From [Clostridium] fimetarium (GTDB taxonomy: Bacteria > Bacillota > Clostridia > Lachnospirales > Lachnospiraceae): a stretch of DNA of 64,000 bases. A program made the position numbers and the translations under genes. A model generated the notes under the pieces. That model had not been told where the DNA came from. It did no database searches and worked only from the letters and a program-made list of their open reading frames with translations. Positions 35,642 to 44,221 of the stretch are shown here, piece after piece. The stretch spans positions 310,001 through 374,000 of the forward strand of contig NZ_FOJI01000002.1 in the NCBI RefSeq assembly GCF_900111235.1, read 5' to 3'. How positions within the stretch are numbered: position 1 is the first letter of the stretch; every line of letters begins with the position of its first letter.

Positions 35642-36952
35642 TTGTCAGTAATTAATAGAGATAAGTATATAAAATTAGCTGAGAAATCATTTTATAAAAA
35701 GCTTGGTAAAGTATCAAAAATAGTTGGACTTACAATTGAATCAATAGGACCCGATGCTAAGTTAAATGATTTATGCAAAATTACATCTAGTGATGGAAAT
35801 CAGACTTTGTACGCGGAAGTTGTTGGATTTAACAATTCAAGAGTTTTGTTAATGCCGTTTCAATCAGTAGACGGTATTGGACCTGGATGTATGGTAGAGA
35901 ATACCGAAAGTCCTTTGTCGGTTAAAGTAGGAGATGCATTGCTAGGTCAGACATTGGATGGTCTTGGTAATCCGATAAATAATGCTGATTTAGGCCTATT
36001 TACAGAATATTCAGTAGAAGCATCCCCACCAGACCCGATGACAAGAAAACTGATTAGTGAAGTACTTCCTCTAGGAGTAAAGGCAGTGGATAGTCTTATT
36101 ACGGTTGGTAAGGGACAAAGAATCGGTATATTTGCGGGTAGTGGTGTTGGAAAAAGTACACTGCTTGGAATGTTTGCTAGAAATACAAAAGCTGATATTA
36201 ACGTAATTGCTCTAATTGGTGAGCGTGGAAGAGAAGTACGAGAATTCGTTGAAAGAGATTTGGGCGTTGAAGGTATGAAAAGAAGTGTTCTTGTTGTTGC
36301 TACTTCTGATAAACCAGCGCTGATTCGTAATAAAGCAGCAAAAACTGCGACAGCGATCGCTGAGTATTTTCGAGATCAAGGCAAAGATGTATTGTTGATG
36401 ATGGATTCACTGACACGTTTTTCTATGGCACAAAGAGAAATCGGACTAGCTTCAGGTGAACCGCCTGTAACTAGAGGGTATCCACCAAGTGTATACAGTG
36501 AGATGCCAAAGTTACTTGAAAGAGCTGGCATGTCGGGAAACGGATCGATTACTGGTCTGTATACTGTATTGGTAGATGGTGATGATTTTAACGAACCAAT
36601 TACAGATACAGCAAGAAGTATATTAGATGGACATATTATGTTGTCAAGAAAGTTAGGGCACAAAAATCACTATCCAGCAATTGATATTTTACAGAGTATT
36701 TCTAGATGCATGAGTACAATTGTAGACAAAGAACATAAAACATTGGCTGGTAAATTGAAAAATGTTCTTGCCACATATAATGAGGCAGAAGACTTGATTA
36801 ATATCGGAGCCTATAAGAATGGTTCAAATAAAAATATAGATTATGCAATTTCAAAAATAGACGCTGTAAATGAATTTTTAATACAAGAAACGGAAGAACG
36901 ATTTGATTTTGATGAAGAAATTCAACTCCTCAAAAAACTATTTGAAGAGTAG
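35642..36952 (+). CDS. fliI: Flagellar type III export ATPase FliI
   Basis: 436 residues, F1-beta-like hexameric ATPase unfolding export substrates. Walker A GSGVGKST lies at about residue 166-173; the segment LIGERGREVREF and the Walker B region (VLLMMDSLTRFSMAQREI) match the family. The start is TTG 35642, with AGGAG 8 bases upstream. It lies 28 bases after fliH and 11 before fliJ. Confidence 0.97.
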   Translation: MSVINRDKYIKLAEKSFYKKLGKVSKIVGLTIESIGPDAKLNDLCKITSSDGNQTLYAEVVGFNNSRVLLMPFQSVDGIGPGCMVENTESPLSVKVGDALLGQTLDGLGNPINNADLGLFTEYSVEASPPDPMTRKLISEVLPLGVKAVDSLITVGKGQRIGIFAGSGVGKSTLLGMFARNTKADINVIALIGERGREVREFVERDLGVEGMKRSVLVVATSDKPALIRNKAAKTATAIAEYFRDQGKDVLLMMDSLTRFSMAQREIGLASGEPPVTRGYPPSVYSEMPKLLERAGMSGNGSITGLYTVLVDGDDFNEPITDTARSILDGHIMLSRKLGHKNHYPAIDILQSISRCMSTIVDKEHKTLAGKLKNVLATYNEAEDLINIGAYKNGSNKNIDYAISKIDAVNEFLIQETEERFDFDEEIQLLKKLFEE

Positions 36953-36963
36953 GAAGGTTTATT

Positions 36964-37422
36964 ATGGCAAAATTTTTATATAAATTGCAAAATATTCTTA
37001 GTATTAAGGTTAGCTTGGAAACACAATCCAAAACAGCTTATGCAGAAGCATCTAATAAGTTTGATGCTGAAGAATCAAAATTAAAAAATCTTATTCAAAA
37101 AAGACTGGATTATGAGGAACAATACAGACAATTATCAAAAGCAATTCTTGATATTCCTGCCATTCAAAGATGTAATAGTGCAATTGATATTACAAAAGAT
37201 ATGATTAAGAAGCAAATGGTAACAGTTAAAGTTGCTGAAAAAAATCTTGATTTAGCGCGTAACAGATTAAATAGTGCTATGAAAGAAAGAAAAACATATG
37301 AAAAGCTGAAAGAAAATTCCTTTGAAGTTTTCATGAAAGATTTAAATTCGGAAGAAAAAAAAGAAATCGATGAACTTGTAAGTTTTAACTACAATGATAA
37401 CATTAGAGAAACAGGTGAATAG
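36964..37422 (+). CDS. fliJ: Flagellar export chaperone FliJ
   Basis: 152 residues, almost entirely alpha-helical coiled coil, as in FliJ, which acts as the central stalk in the FliI ring and as a chaperone escort. It begins MAKFLYKLQNILSIKVSLE, close to the family pattern F-x-L-Q-x-I/V-L. Sequence is otherwise weakly conserved, and position between fliI and the MotE-like gene carries weight. Confidence 0.88.
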   Translation: MAKFLYKLQNILSIKVSLETQSKTAYAEASNKFDAEESKLKNLIQKRLDYEEQYRQLSKAILDIPAIQRCNSAIDITKDMIKKQMVTVKVAEKNLDLARNRLNSAMKERKTYEKLKENSFEVFMKDLNSEEKKEIDELVSFNYNDNIRETGE

Positions 37423-37424
37423 TA

Positions 37425-38204
37425 ATGGCGAAGAAAAAGTCAAAAGAAGAACTTGATGTAGATAATCTGGAAAATGATGAACTAGATGAAGACGAAAAAA
37501 AGGGCGGGAAAATTCCTGCAATTCTGATAGCAACTTTCATTATTGCTATTTGGCTTGTTATATTTGGTTTGTTAATCAAAATGGATGTGGGCGGGTTTGG
37601 AAGTACTGTTCTTAGGCCATTGCTTAAAAATGTGCCTATTATTAATCAGATTCTTCCGGCTGCTTCAGACCAAGAGGTAGCGGTAGAATCTGGTACCAAA
37701 TATAAGAATCTTACAGAAGCGCTTGCAAAAATAAAAGAATTGGAACAGGAACTGAATACATATGAAAATTCATCTACTAATAGTGCTGATAAGATAGCAG
37801 AACTTACGGCAGAAGTATCTAGGCTTAAAACTTTTGAAGATAGTCAAGCAAATTTTGAAGCATTGAAAAAAAAGTTTGATGATGAGGTTGTTTTTAATGC
37901 AAAAGCACCCGATATAACACAGTATAAGACTTGGTATGAATCTATTGATTCAGCAAATGCAGCAACAATTTATCAGCAAGTTTTAGAAAAGATTAACTAT
38001 ACTCAGCAGGTTAAGGATTGGGCCGAAGCATATTCAAAGATGGAGCCTAAAAATGCGGCTGCAATCTTGCAAGAGATGACAGGTGATATGAACTTAGTAT
38101 CCGCAATCCTTTTAAATATGAAAACGCCCCAAAGAGCCTTGATTTTAGCGCAGATGGATACAGTGTTTGCTGCTAAGATTACGAAAATCATGTATCCTGA
38201 ATAA
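37425..38204 (+). CDS. MotE-like anchored coiled-coil protein of the flagellar operon
   Basis: 259 residues. An acidic N-terminus (DVDNLENDELDEDEKK) is followed by one transmembrane helix (about 30-52, IPAILIATFIIAIWLVIFGLL), a coiled coil (about 92-150) and a C-terminal MgtE-N-like segment (YSKMEPKNAAAILQEM ... MKTPQRALILAQM). This matches the YlxF/MotE family found between fliJ and fliK; MotE homologues help stator chaperoning in some bacteria. It starts 2 bases after the fliJ stop. The exact role in Clostridia is unproven. Confidence 0.82.
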   Translation: MAKKKSKEELDVDNLENDELDEDEKKGGKIPAILIATFIIAIWLVIFGLLIKMDVGGFGSTVLRPLLKNVPIINQILPAASDQEVAVESGTKYKNLTEALAKIKELEQELNTYENSSTNSADKIAELTAEVSRLKTFEDSQANFEALKKKFDDEVVFNAKAPDITQYKTWYESIDSANAATIYQQVLEKINYTQQVKDWAEAYSKMEPKNAAAILQEMTGDMNLVSAILLNMKTPQRALILAQMDTVFAAKITKIMYPE

Positions 38205-38225
38205 TTTCAGAAAGGAGGAGACACG

Positions 38226-39749
38226 ATGGTAAGTTCGAGCATATCCAGCTCAAGCAATTTAGCTTCAACGAAAGACAGCAGTTTTAAATTTGCGCTAAAA
38301 ACTGATAATAATGGTCTGGATTTTAAGAAAATAATGAAGCAGTCTATTTCATCAAACGTAGACACCAAATCAACCCAAACCTCATCAAAGCATACTACAG
38401 CATCCGAGATTGATTCATCTATTTCAACAGCAGTTAACAACGATAAAAATAATAATGACATTAAAAATAATAAAGACGTTAAAAATAATAAAGACGTTAA
38501 TAAAAACGCTAATAAAGATGTTAATGATAAAGACGTTAAAAATGATAATGACATTAAAAACAATCAAGATGTTGAAAATAGCAAAGACGTAAGTAAGGGA
38601 ATCAACAAGACAGATAATAACAAATCAGAAAATGTTGATGATGACAAGATTGATGGTATGATTAAAGAAATCAAGGATGAAATTAAAAAAACGTTTGGAA
38701 TTAGTGATGAACAACTAGAAACAGCTTTGGCAAATCTAGGAATTACAATGCAAGATTTATTAAAACCAATTAATCTAACTAATCTTGTTTGTGAAATCAC
38801 AGGGACGCAAGATGCATTATCATTACTTACAGACAGTGGGTTATCGCAGCAATTAAAATCAGTTATGGATTTTGTTAATACACAGGTCAGCAGTTTGGCA
38901 AAGGACATGAATATAAGCTTAGATGAATTGAAAGCTTTTATTGATAATTCTGAGAATACAAATCAAGAGCAAGCAGCAGGCAGTGAAGGAAACAAGATTC
39001 AGGTTGATGAAAATGTAAGTGTTATAAAAGTGCAATCAGAAGATGCGTTAAAGAACATCAATAATCAAGAGACAGTAAAACCGAACAGTAATGAACAGCC
39101 CAAAAATGATTTACAATCTGTTATTGAAACAAAAGTAACAGTAGCGACTGAACAACAAAGCGATGGTTCAAGGTCAAAAGATAATAATGAATCGAGTGGC
39201 AAAAATCAGCAATTTAACACAATAACCAATAATCTTACGCAGAGTATTCAAGGTGCATTTGATAACATTGTTGTTGAAAATGCAGGTAAAATCAATACAG
39301 CAGATGTAATTAATCAGATTGTAGAAGCTGCTAAAGTTACAGTTACACAAGAGCTTTCATCTATGGAGATACAGCTTAATCCAGAAAATCTTGGAAAAAT
39401 CAATCTTACTATAGTAGCAAAAAATGGATTAATAACAGCACAGATTACTGCGGAAAATGAAACCGTAAAAAAAGCCATTGAAAATCAACTGAGCGTTTTG
39501 AAAGAGAATTTAAACAACCAAGGCATTAAAGTTGAAGCAGTTGAAGTAACGATTGCAAGCCACAGTTTTGAAAACAATCGAAATACTGGTAAAGATGATG
39601 CAAATCAAGAAAGCGGTGGAAAACAAACAAACAAACCATTTAGCCTTGACAGCATTGAAGATTTATTAGATGAAGAACTTTCTGATGAAGAAAGGCGCAT
39701 TATGCACATGCTAAAAGGCAATGACAGTAGTGTGGAATATTCAGCATAA
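38226..39749 (+). CDS. fliK: Flagellar hook-length control protein FliK
   Basis: 507 residues. The C-terminal Flg_hook domain (SSMEIQLNPENLGKINLTIV, then NGLITAQITAENETVKKAIENQL) makes the substrate-specificity switch; the long N-terminal part acts as ruler. Residues about 75-140 are a low-complexity Asn/Lys/Asp stretch made from short repeats (KNNKDV, KNDNDI), encoded by near-identical 18-base units at about 38450-38600. GAAAGGAGG precedes the ATG. Repeat-number change could alter ruler length. Confidence 0.88.
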   Translation: MVSSSISSSSNLASTKDSSFKFALKTDNNGLDFKKIMKQSISSNVDTKSTQTSSKHTTASEIDSSISTAVNNDKNNNDIKNNKDVKNNKDVNKNANKDVNDKDVKNDNDIKNNQDVENSKDVSKGINKTDNNKSENVDDDKIDGMIKEIKDEIKKTFGISDEQLETALANLGITMQDLLKPINLTNLVCEITGTQDALSLLTDSGLSQQLKSVMDFVNTQVSSLAKDMNISLDELKAFIDNSENTNQEQAAGSEGNKIQVDENVSVIKVQSEDALKNINNQETVKPNSNEQPKNDLQSVIETKVTVATEQQSDGSRSKDNNESSGKNQQFNTITNNLTQSIQGAFDNIVVENAGKINTADVINQIVEAAKVTVTQELSSMEIQLNPENLGKINLTIVAKNGLITAQITAENETVKKAIENQLSVLKENLNNQGIKVEAVEVTIASHSFENNRNTGKDDANQESGGKQTNKPFSLDSIEDLLDEELSDEERRIMHMLKGNDSSVEYSA

Positions 39750-39781
39750 ATAAAAGAACGTATATGAAAGGAGAAATGATT

Positions 39782-40327
39782 ATGGCAACTACAGCAGGAA
39801 TTAATAAAGATGGATCAGTTCAAAATTCAAGTAATAATACAACATTGAATTCAACAACTGCAAAGGCATCAAACTCTGCATTGGATAAAGATGCATTCTT
39901 ACAGTTACTTGTAGCGCAGATGAAATATCAGGACCCATTAGAACCAGCCTCAAATACAGAGTATATTGCTCAGTTGGCTACATTTTCACAAGTAGAAGAG
40001 TTACAAAATGTAAGTGAGTCAATGACGAGTGCAAAAGCAAATGCATTGATAGGATCAACAGTTGTAATTAAGACAAAATCAGAATCAGGTGAAGAGAACT
40101 ACATAGGTGGAGTGGTTGAAAGAATTGTTAATAAAGATGGAAAGACATATTTAGGTGTTAATGGGAATTTATATGATATTGATGACATGGATTCTTTAGT
40201 AAATGATGATTTTTATAAAAAGTATTATCTAAATGATGGTAAATTAAAAACACCTATTGGTGGCGTTTATGTTGATACAACAGCAAAAACAAATACAACA
40301 GGAACAACTGGAACTACAACGAAATAA
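39782..40327 (+). CDS. flgD: Hook-cap assembly protein FlgD
   Basis: 181 residues, scaffold for hook polymerisation. The ATG at 39782 follows AAGGAG at 8 bases; in-frame ATGs at 39764 and 39776 are at or too close to the ribosome site. The family motif LDKDAFLQLLVAQMKYQDPLEP is present (LDKDAFLQLLVAQ, MKYQDPLEP), then ALIGSTVVIK. It lacks the long C-terminal FlgD Ig/tudor region of enterics, as usual in Clostridia, and ends in a Thr/Gly tail. Confidence 0.93.
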   Translation: MATTAGINKDGSVQNSSNNTTLNSTTAKASNSALDKDAFLQLLVAQMKYQDPLEPASNTEYIAQLATFSQVEELQNVSESMTSAKANALIGSTVVIKTKSESGEENYIGGVVERIVNKDGKTYLGVNGNLYDIDDMDSLVNDDFYKKYYLNDGKLKTPIGGVYVDTTAKTNTTGTTGTTTK

Positions 40328-40357
40328 TTCCAGTTAAAGCCTACTAGGAACGGGGGT

Positions 40358-40777
40358 ATGCGGATGCAGATAAAAAGCAATAGTTTCCCTTCTATAGAGC
40401 AGGTAACAGGGCAGTATCTTACAAAGACTAAGAACACTGATAGTAAATCAGAACAAACATCATTTCTGGAGATACTTCAGCAAACGCAAAATAATATAAA
40501 ATCTAGTCAAACAGATGCTACACAAGAATTAAAGTTTTCAAAACATGCAAGCGAAAGATTATCTGATAGAAATATAAGCTTGACGAATGAACAATTGCAA
40601 AGGTTAGAGGATGGAGCCCAAAAAGCCAGCACTAAGGGAATAAAAGAATCATTAGTATTACTTGACAATTTAGCATTTATTGTCAACACAAAAAATAATA
40701 CAGTAGTAACTGCAATGAATCAAAGCAGTGATGAAGAAAATATATATACCAATATAGATGGTGCCGTAATTATATAG
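40358..40777 (+). CDS. Flagellar operon protein, TIGR02530 type
   Basis: 139 residues (start 40358, or the ATG at 40364). The core LKFSKHASERLSDRNISL, then LVLLDNLAFIVNTKNNTVVTAM, matches the small Firmicutes flagellar protein family TIGR02530, invariably between flgD and flgE. A role in hook assembly or hook-gene translation is suspected, but no mechanism is established. It is basic in the middle and ends with DGAVII, as family members do. Confidence 0.85.
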   Translation: MRMQIKSNSFPSIEQVTGQYLTKTKNTDSKSEQTSFLEILQQTQNNIKSSQTDATQELKFSKHASERLSDRNISLTNEQLQRLEDGAQKASTKGIKESLVLLDNLAFIVNTKNNTVVTAMNQSSDEENIYTNIDGAVII

Positions 40778-40863
40778 CTGGACCGAAAGGGAGCGTATGT
40801 CTTTGAATGCTTGATAAGACATGTTACGGATCATTCTAATTATTAGAGTGGAGGAAAAAAGTT

Positions 40864-42171
40864 ATGATGAGATCATTGTATTCTGGAGTTTCTGGCCTTA
40901 GGGCTCACCAGACAAAAATGGATGTTATAGGTAATAATATTGCCAATGTTAATACAACGGCATACAAAGCAAGTTCAGTAACCTTTAGTGATGTATTTTA
41001 CCAAACAACACAAACAGCATCAGGTCCTAATGCAGCAACGGGCAAAGGTGGTCAAAATGCTATTCAGATTGGTCTAGGTTCAGGAATTGGATCGATTTCA
41101 ACTTCAATTGCAACGGAAGGTGCAGCACAACGAACCGATAACCCATTTGATTTGAAATTATCAGGCAGTTCATTTTTTGTAGTTAACAGCGGTGGAGGAA
41201 ACTACTTTACAAGAGCTGGAGATTTCACAACAGATGAAGCAGGTAATCTGGTAACATCGGGTGGTGCTAGTGTAATGGGGTGGCAAGTTGATGCTTCTGG
41301 TAATATTGTTAAAGATCAAGTTTCAGCATTAAAAGTTAAGGGAGATGCATTTACTTATACAACTCCAGAAGCATCTACAAAAGCGACTCTTTCAGGCAAT
41401 TTAAATAGTAGTGATCCATCGTTTAAAAATGGAACGGTTGTGGCTGGTATTACGTTTTATGATAGCCTGGGATATGAGTATCTTGCAACTGTTAATATAA
41501 AGCAGGTTGATGCATCCAATTACACTTTGTCAGTTGGTGCGATAACATCAACGAATGGAATTGGAACTAATCTTGTTGGAACACTTGATAGTGCTGATTT
41601 AAAATTTAATCCTGATACAGGTCAAATTTTAACGACGACTTCAAATTTTAAAATGTCTTTTACAACTCGTGCGTTGACAGCCGATGAAATTGCATCAGGA
41701 AAATTCAAAGATATTGCAACCAAAATTGGAGATATTGCGCTTGATACCTCAGGTATTAAAACATATGGTGATGCAACTAGTTTGACAAAAACTCAGGATG
41801 GAAAAAAAGTTGGTAAGATGTCTGCTGTAGGAATTGATACTTCAGGTCTTATTGTTGCTAGTTACACGAATGGAGATACAATGGTTTTAGGCCAAATTGC
41901 CGTAGCTAATTTTTCTAATCCATCTGGTCTTGAGAAGGCTGGCGATAATCTATATGCTGCGACACTTAACTCTGGTTTGTTTAATGGTATTGGTGATGAT
42001 GTTACAGCTAATAATGGTAGTATTAACTCGGGTCAGTTGGAAATGTCAAATGTTGACCTTTCAGCTCAATTTACTGAAATGATTACAACACAAAGAGGGT
42101 TCCAAGCAAATTCACGTATTATTACAATATCCGATACAATGCTAGAAGAACTTGTAAATCTTAAACGATAA
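40864..42171 (+). CDS. flgE: Flagellar hook protein FlgE
   Basis: 435 residues. The rod/hook N-terminal motif (VIGNNIANVNTTAYKASS) and the C-terminal motif (FTEMITTQRGFQANSRIITI) bracket the hook D1/D2 domains; FDLKLSGSSFFVV is also typical. GGAGG precedes MMRSLYSG. The 86-base leader contains two small hairpins (ATGTCTT/AAGACAT at 40797-40822, and TCTAAT/ATTAGA just before the ribosome site), perhaps modulating hook expression. A large hairpin follows the gene. Confidence 0.96.
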   Translation: MMRSLYSGVSGLRAHQTKMDVIGNNIANVNTTAYKASSVTFSDVFYQTTQTASGPNAATGKGGQNAIQIGLGSGIGSISTSIATEGAAQRTDNPFDLKLSGSSFFVVNSGGGNYFTRAGDFTTDEAGNLVTSGGASVMGWQVDASGNIVKDQVSALKVKGDAFTYTTPEASTKATLSGNLNSSDPSFKNGTVVAGITFYDSLGYEYLATVNIKQVDASNYTLSVGAITSTNGIGTNLVGTLDSADLKFNPDTGQILTTTSNFKMSFTTRALTADEIASGKFKDIATKIGDIALDTSGIKTYGDATSLTKTQDGKKVGKMSAVGIDTSGLIVASYTNGDTMVLGQIAVANFSNPSGLEKAGDNLYAATLNSGLFNGIGDDVTANNGSINSGQLEMSNVDLSAQFTEMITTQRGFQANSRIITISDTMLEELVNLKR

Positions 42172-42185
42172 TTGAATAGAATTTC

Positions 42186-42225
42186 ACACTGCCACCTAGA
42201 GGGGATTCCCGTTAGGTGGCAGTGT
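42186..42225. repeat. Strong GC-rich hairpin between flgE and flbD
   Basis: A 13-bp perfect stem (42186-42198 with 42213-42225) with an inner GGGG/CCC pairing gives a very stable hairpin for such an AT-rich genome. The bases after it (AGTATAGTGGGG) are not a T-run. A second, weak hairpin (AATCATT/AATGATT) about 30 bases further on runs into TTTTG. It probably acts as an attenuator, a processing point or a 3' stabiliser for the upstream hook mRNA. Confidence 0.65.
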
Positions 42226-42385
42226 AGTATAGTGGGGTAAAACATAAAAAAAGCAATCATTTTGAATGATTTTGTTGCAATAATTGACTAAAGGTGTTTT
42301 AATATATATATTGATTGTATTGCGTGTATTTCACTGTATATAGTGGAATATGCCAAATTTTGCTAATAAAATGGAGGAAAGTTAT

Positions 42386-42583
42386 ATGATTGAAGTAACA
42401 CGATTTAACAATTCAACATTTTTAGTAAATGCAGATCTTATAGAGACAGTAGAAGAGACTCCGGATACAGTGATTACGCTAGCAAATGGACGTAAATATA
42501 TTGTCAAAGAGAGCGCTGAAAGCATCAAATCCAGGATCATTGAGTACAAAAACAACATATTTCGAGGCGTGTTTTTTAAATAG
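42386..42583 (+). CDS. flbD: FlbD/SwrD-family flagellar protein
   Basis: 65 residues. The start ATG 42386 is fixed by GGAGG 8 bases upstream; an in-frame ATG at 42350 is rejected. The sequence IEVTRFNNSTFLVNADLIETVE, then PDTVITLANGRKYIVKES, is the entire FlbD family motif. In B. subtilis, SwrD supports flagellar motor torque. motA and motB, which commonly follow in related clostridia, are not here; fliL comes next. Confidence 0.92.
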   Translation: MIEVTRFNNSTFLVNADLIETVEETPDTVITLANGRKYIVKESAESIKSRIIEYKNNIFRGVFFK

Positions 42584-42654
42584 ATTTATGATTAGAATAG
42601 GTAATTTCACACAATTACAAATAATAGACAATATAAGTTAGGAAGGATACATAT

Positions 42655-43194
42655 ATGAAGAAAAGTTTTCTTAATGTAATCACTTTAGCATTGGTTCTTA
42701 TTAATTTAATACTTACAGTATTACTAACATTTTCGCTTGTTTCTACATCTCAAAAAACAGATGACTTTATTTCTAAGATTGCAGGAATAATTGACTTAGA
42801 TGTTGGAACAACTTCAACGGGTGCTACTCACAGTGATTCAACAACGGTTGGTATAGGTGACCTAGAAGTTATTGATGTTAAACTTTCTGATGGTACAACA
42901 AAAATCACAATTTCATTATTAGATGATGCAGGTAAAGTGCATCAATCAATGGTAAGTGTGGCACTTTCATTGAACAAAAACTCAAAGGACTACACTAAGT
43001 TAAGAGCGAATGTTGATAATGGTATGAATCTAATTGTAAGTGAAGTTAACAAAGTCGTTTCGTCATATTCTTTCAATGTTGTACTTTCTAACAAGGCTAA
43101 TATGGAACAACAAATACTTACATATTTACAAGATACGATGTTTCAGTCAGATATTGTATATTCGGTTTCATTTACGGGCTTAGTAGTACAATAA
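42655..43194 (+). CDS. fliL: Flagellar basal-body-associated protein FliL
   Basis: 179 residues. A short cytoplasmic N-terminus, one transmembrane helix (about 5-28, NVITLALVLINLILTVLLTF) and a stomatin-like extracytoplasmic domain are seen. FliL surrounds and stabilises the stators. Sequence conservation is low; the C-terminal pattern (MEQQILTYLQDTMFQSDIVYSV) and position before fliM support it. AGGAAGG precedes the ATG. Confidence 0.82.
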   Translation: MKKSFLNVITLALVLINLILTVLLTFSLVSTSQKTDDFISKIAGIIDLDVGTTSTGATHSDSTTVGIGDLEVIDVKLSDGTTKITISLLDDAGKVHQSMVSVALSLNKNSKDYTKLRANVDNGMNLIVSEVNKVVSSYSFNVVLSNKANMEQQILTYLQDTMFQSDIVYSVSFTGLVVQ

Positions 43195-43236
43195 TAGGTA
43201 TCGCTAATGAATACCTTGATTAGGAGGTGAGGAAGA

Positions 43237-44220
43237 ATGAGTGAGGTCTTATCGCAGAATGAGATAGATAACCTCCTGAAGGCTTTGAATAGTGGAGAAC
43301 TTGATGTTGAAGAAATCAGAAACTCCAAAGAAAAGCAAGTTAAGAATTACGACTTTGCGAGACCATCAAAGTTTTCAAAAGAACATTTAAGAACGCTTGA
43401 AATAATATTTGAGCATTTTGGAAGACTGTTAGCTACTAATCTTCCTGCCTATTTAAGAAAATCAGTGAATGTAGAGGTTGTAAATTCAGAAGTTGTTATT
43501 TACTCTGAATTTTCTAATGCACTTTCGAATCCAGTACTTTTAGGAGTTGCTGAAATTTCACCGCTTAAGGGTAGTATTATTATGGAGATGGCATCTAATT
43601 TGGGATTTGCGATAGTTGACAGACTGCTTGGTGGCTATGGTACATCTCTTGAAAAAACTAGAGATTTCTCTGAAATTGAACTTACAATATTAGAGAGAAT
43701 TTTTACGATTTGTGTCAATCTTTTGCAGGAACCATGGCAAAATGTTGTTAAGATATCACCACGATTAGAACGTATTGAGACCAATTCTCAGTTTGCGCAG
43801 ATTATTTCTCCAAGTGAGACAATTGCAATTATTACAATTAATCTAAAAATTGGTGCTGTCGAAGGCCTGATCAATTTGTGTTTGCCATATACAACGCTAG
43901 AACCCGTTATGGACAAGCTTAATACGAAATATTGGTTTTCAACTATGCAAGAAAAGGATGACGCTACATACGAAGATGCAATCGAAGCCGTTATTTCAAA
44001 AGCACCAATACCTATAAAAGCAGTGCTTGGTACAAGTAAAATAGCGGTCTCAGACTTCGTAAACCTGCAAGTAGGCGATATTATTAAACTAGATAAACAG
44101 GTTGATAAAGAATTGAAAATTTATGTTGGAAACATAGAAAAATTTGGTGCGTTACCAGGATATTCAAATGAAAAATATGCCGTAAGAATAACAGAAATAA
44201 TCAGAGAGGAGAGCAAATAA
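43237..44220 (+). CDS. fliM: Flagellar motor switch protein FliM
   Basis: 327 residues of the C-ring. The N-terminal CheY-P-binding peptide LSQNEIDNLLKALNSGEL is conserved, followed by YDFARPSKFSKEHLRTLE, the CheC-like middle domain and the C-terminal SpoA domain (DFVNLQVGDIIKLDKQVD). The ribosome site is AGGAGGTGAGG. One base separates its stop from fliY. Confidence 0.96.
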   Translation: MSEVLSQNEIDNLLKALNSGELDVEEIRNSKEKQVKNYDFARPSKFSKEHLRTLEIIFEHFGRLLATNLPAYLRKSVNVEVVNSEVVIYSEFSNALSNPVLLGVAEISPLKGSIIMEMASNLGFAIVDRLLGGYGTSLEKTRDFSEIELTILERIFTICVNLLQEPWQNVVKISPRLERIETNSQFAQIISPSETIAIITINLKIGAVEGLINLCLPYTTLEPVMDKLNTKYWFSTMQEKDDATYEDAIEAVISKAPIPIKAVLGTSKIAVSDFVNLQVGDIIKLDKQVDKELKIYVGNIEKFGALPGYSNEKYAVRITEIIREESK

Positions 44221-44221
44221 T

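Noticed and set aside
38207-38563. Antisense frame across the fliK repeats (Leu/Ser-rich)
   Set aside because: It is a composition artefact of the Asn/Lys/Asp repeats in fliK, and the real gene is on the + strand with good domains.
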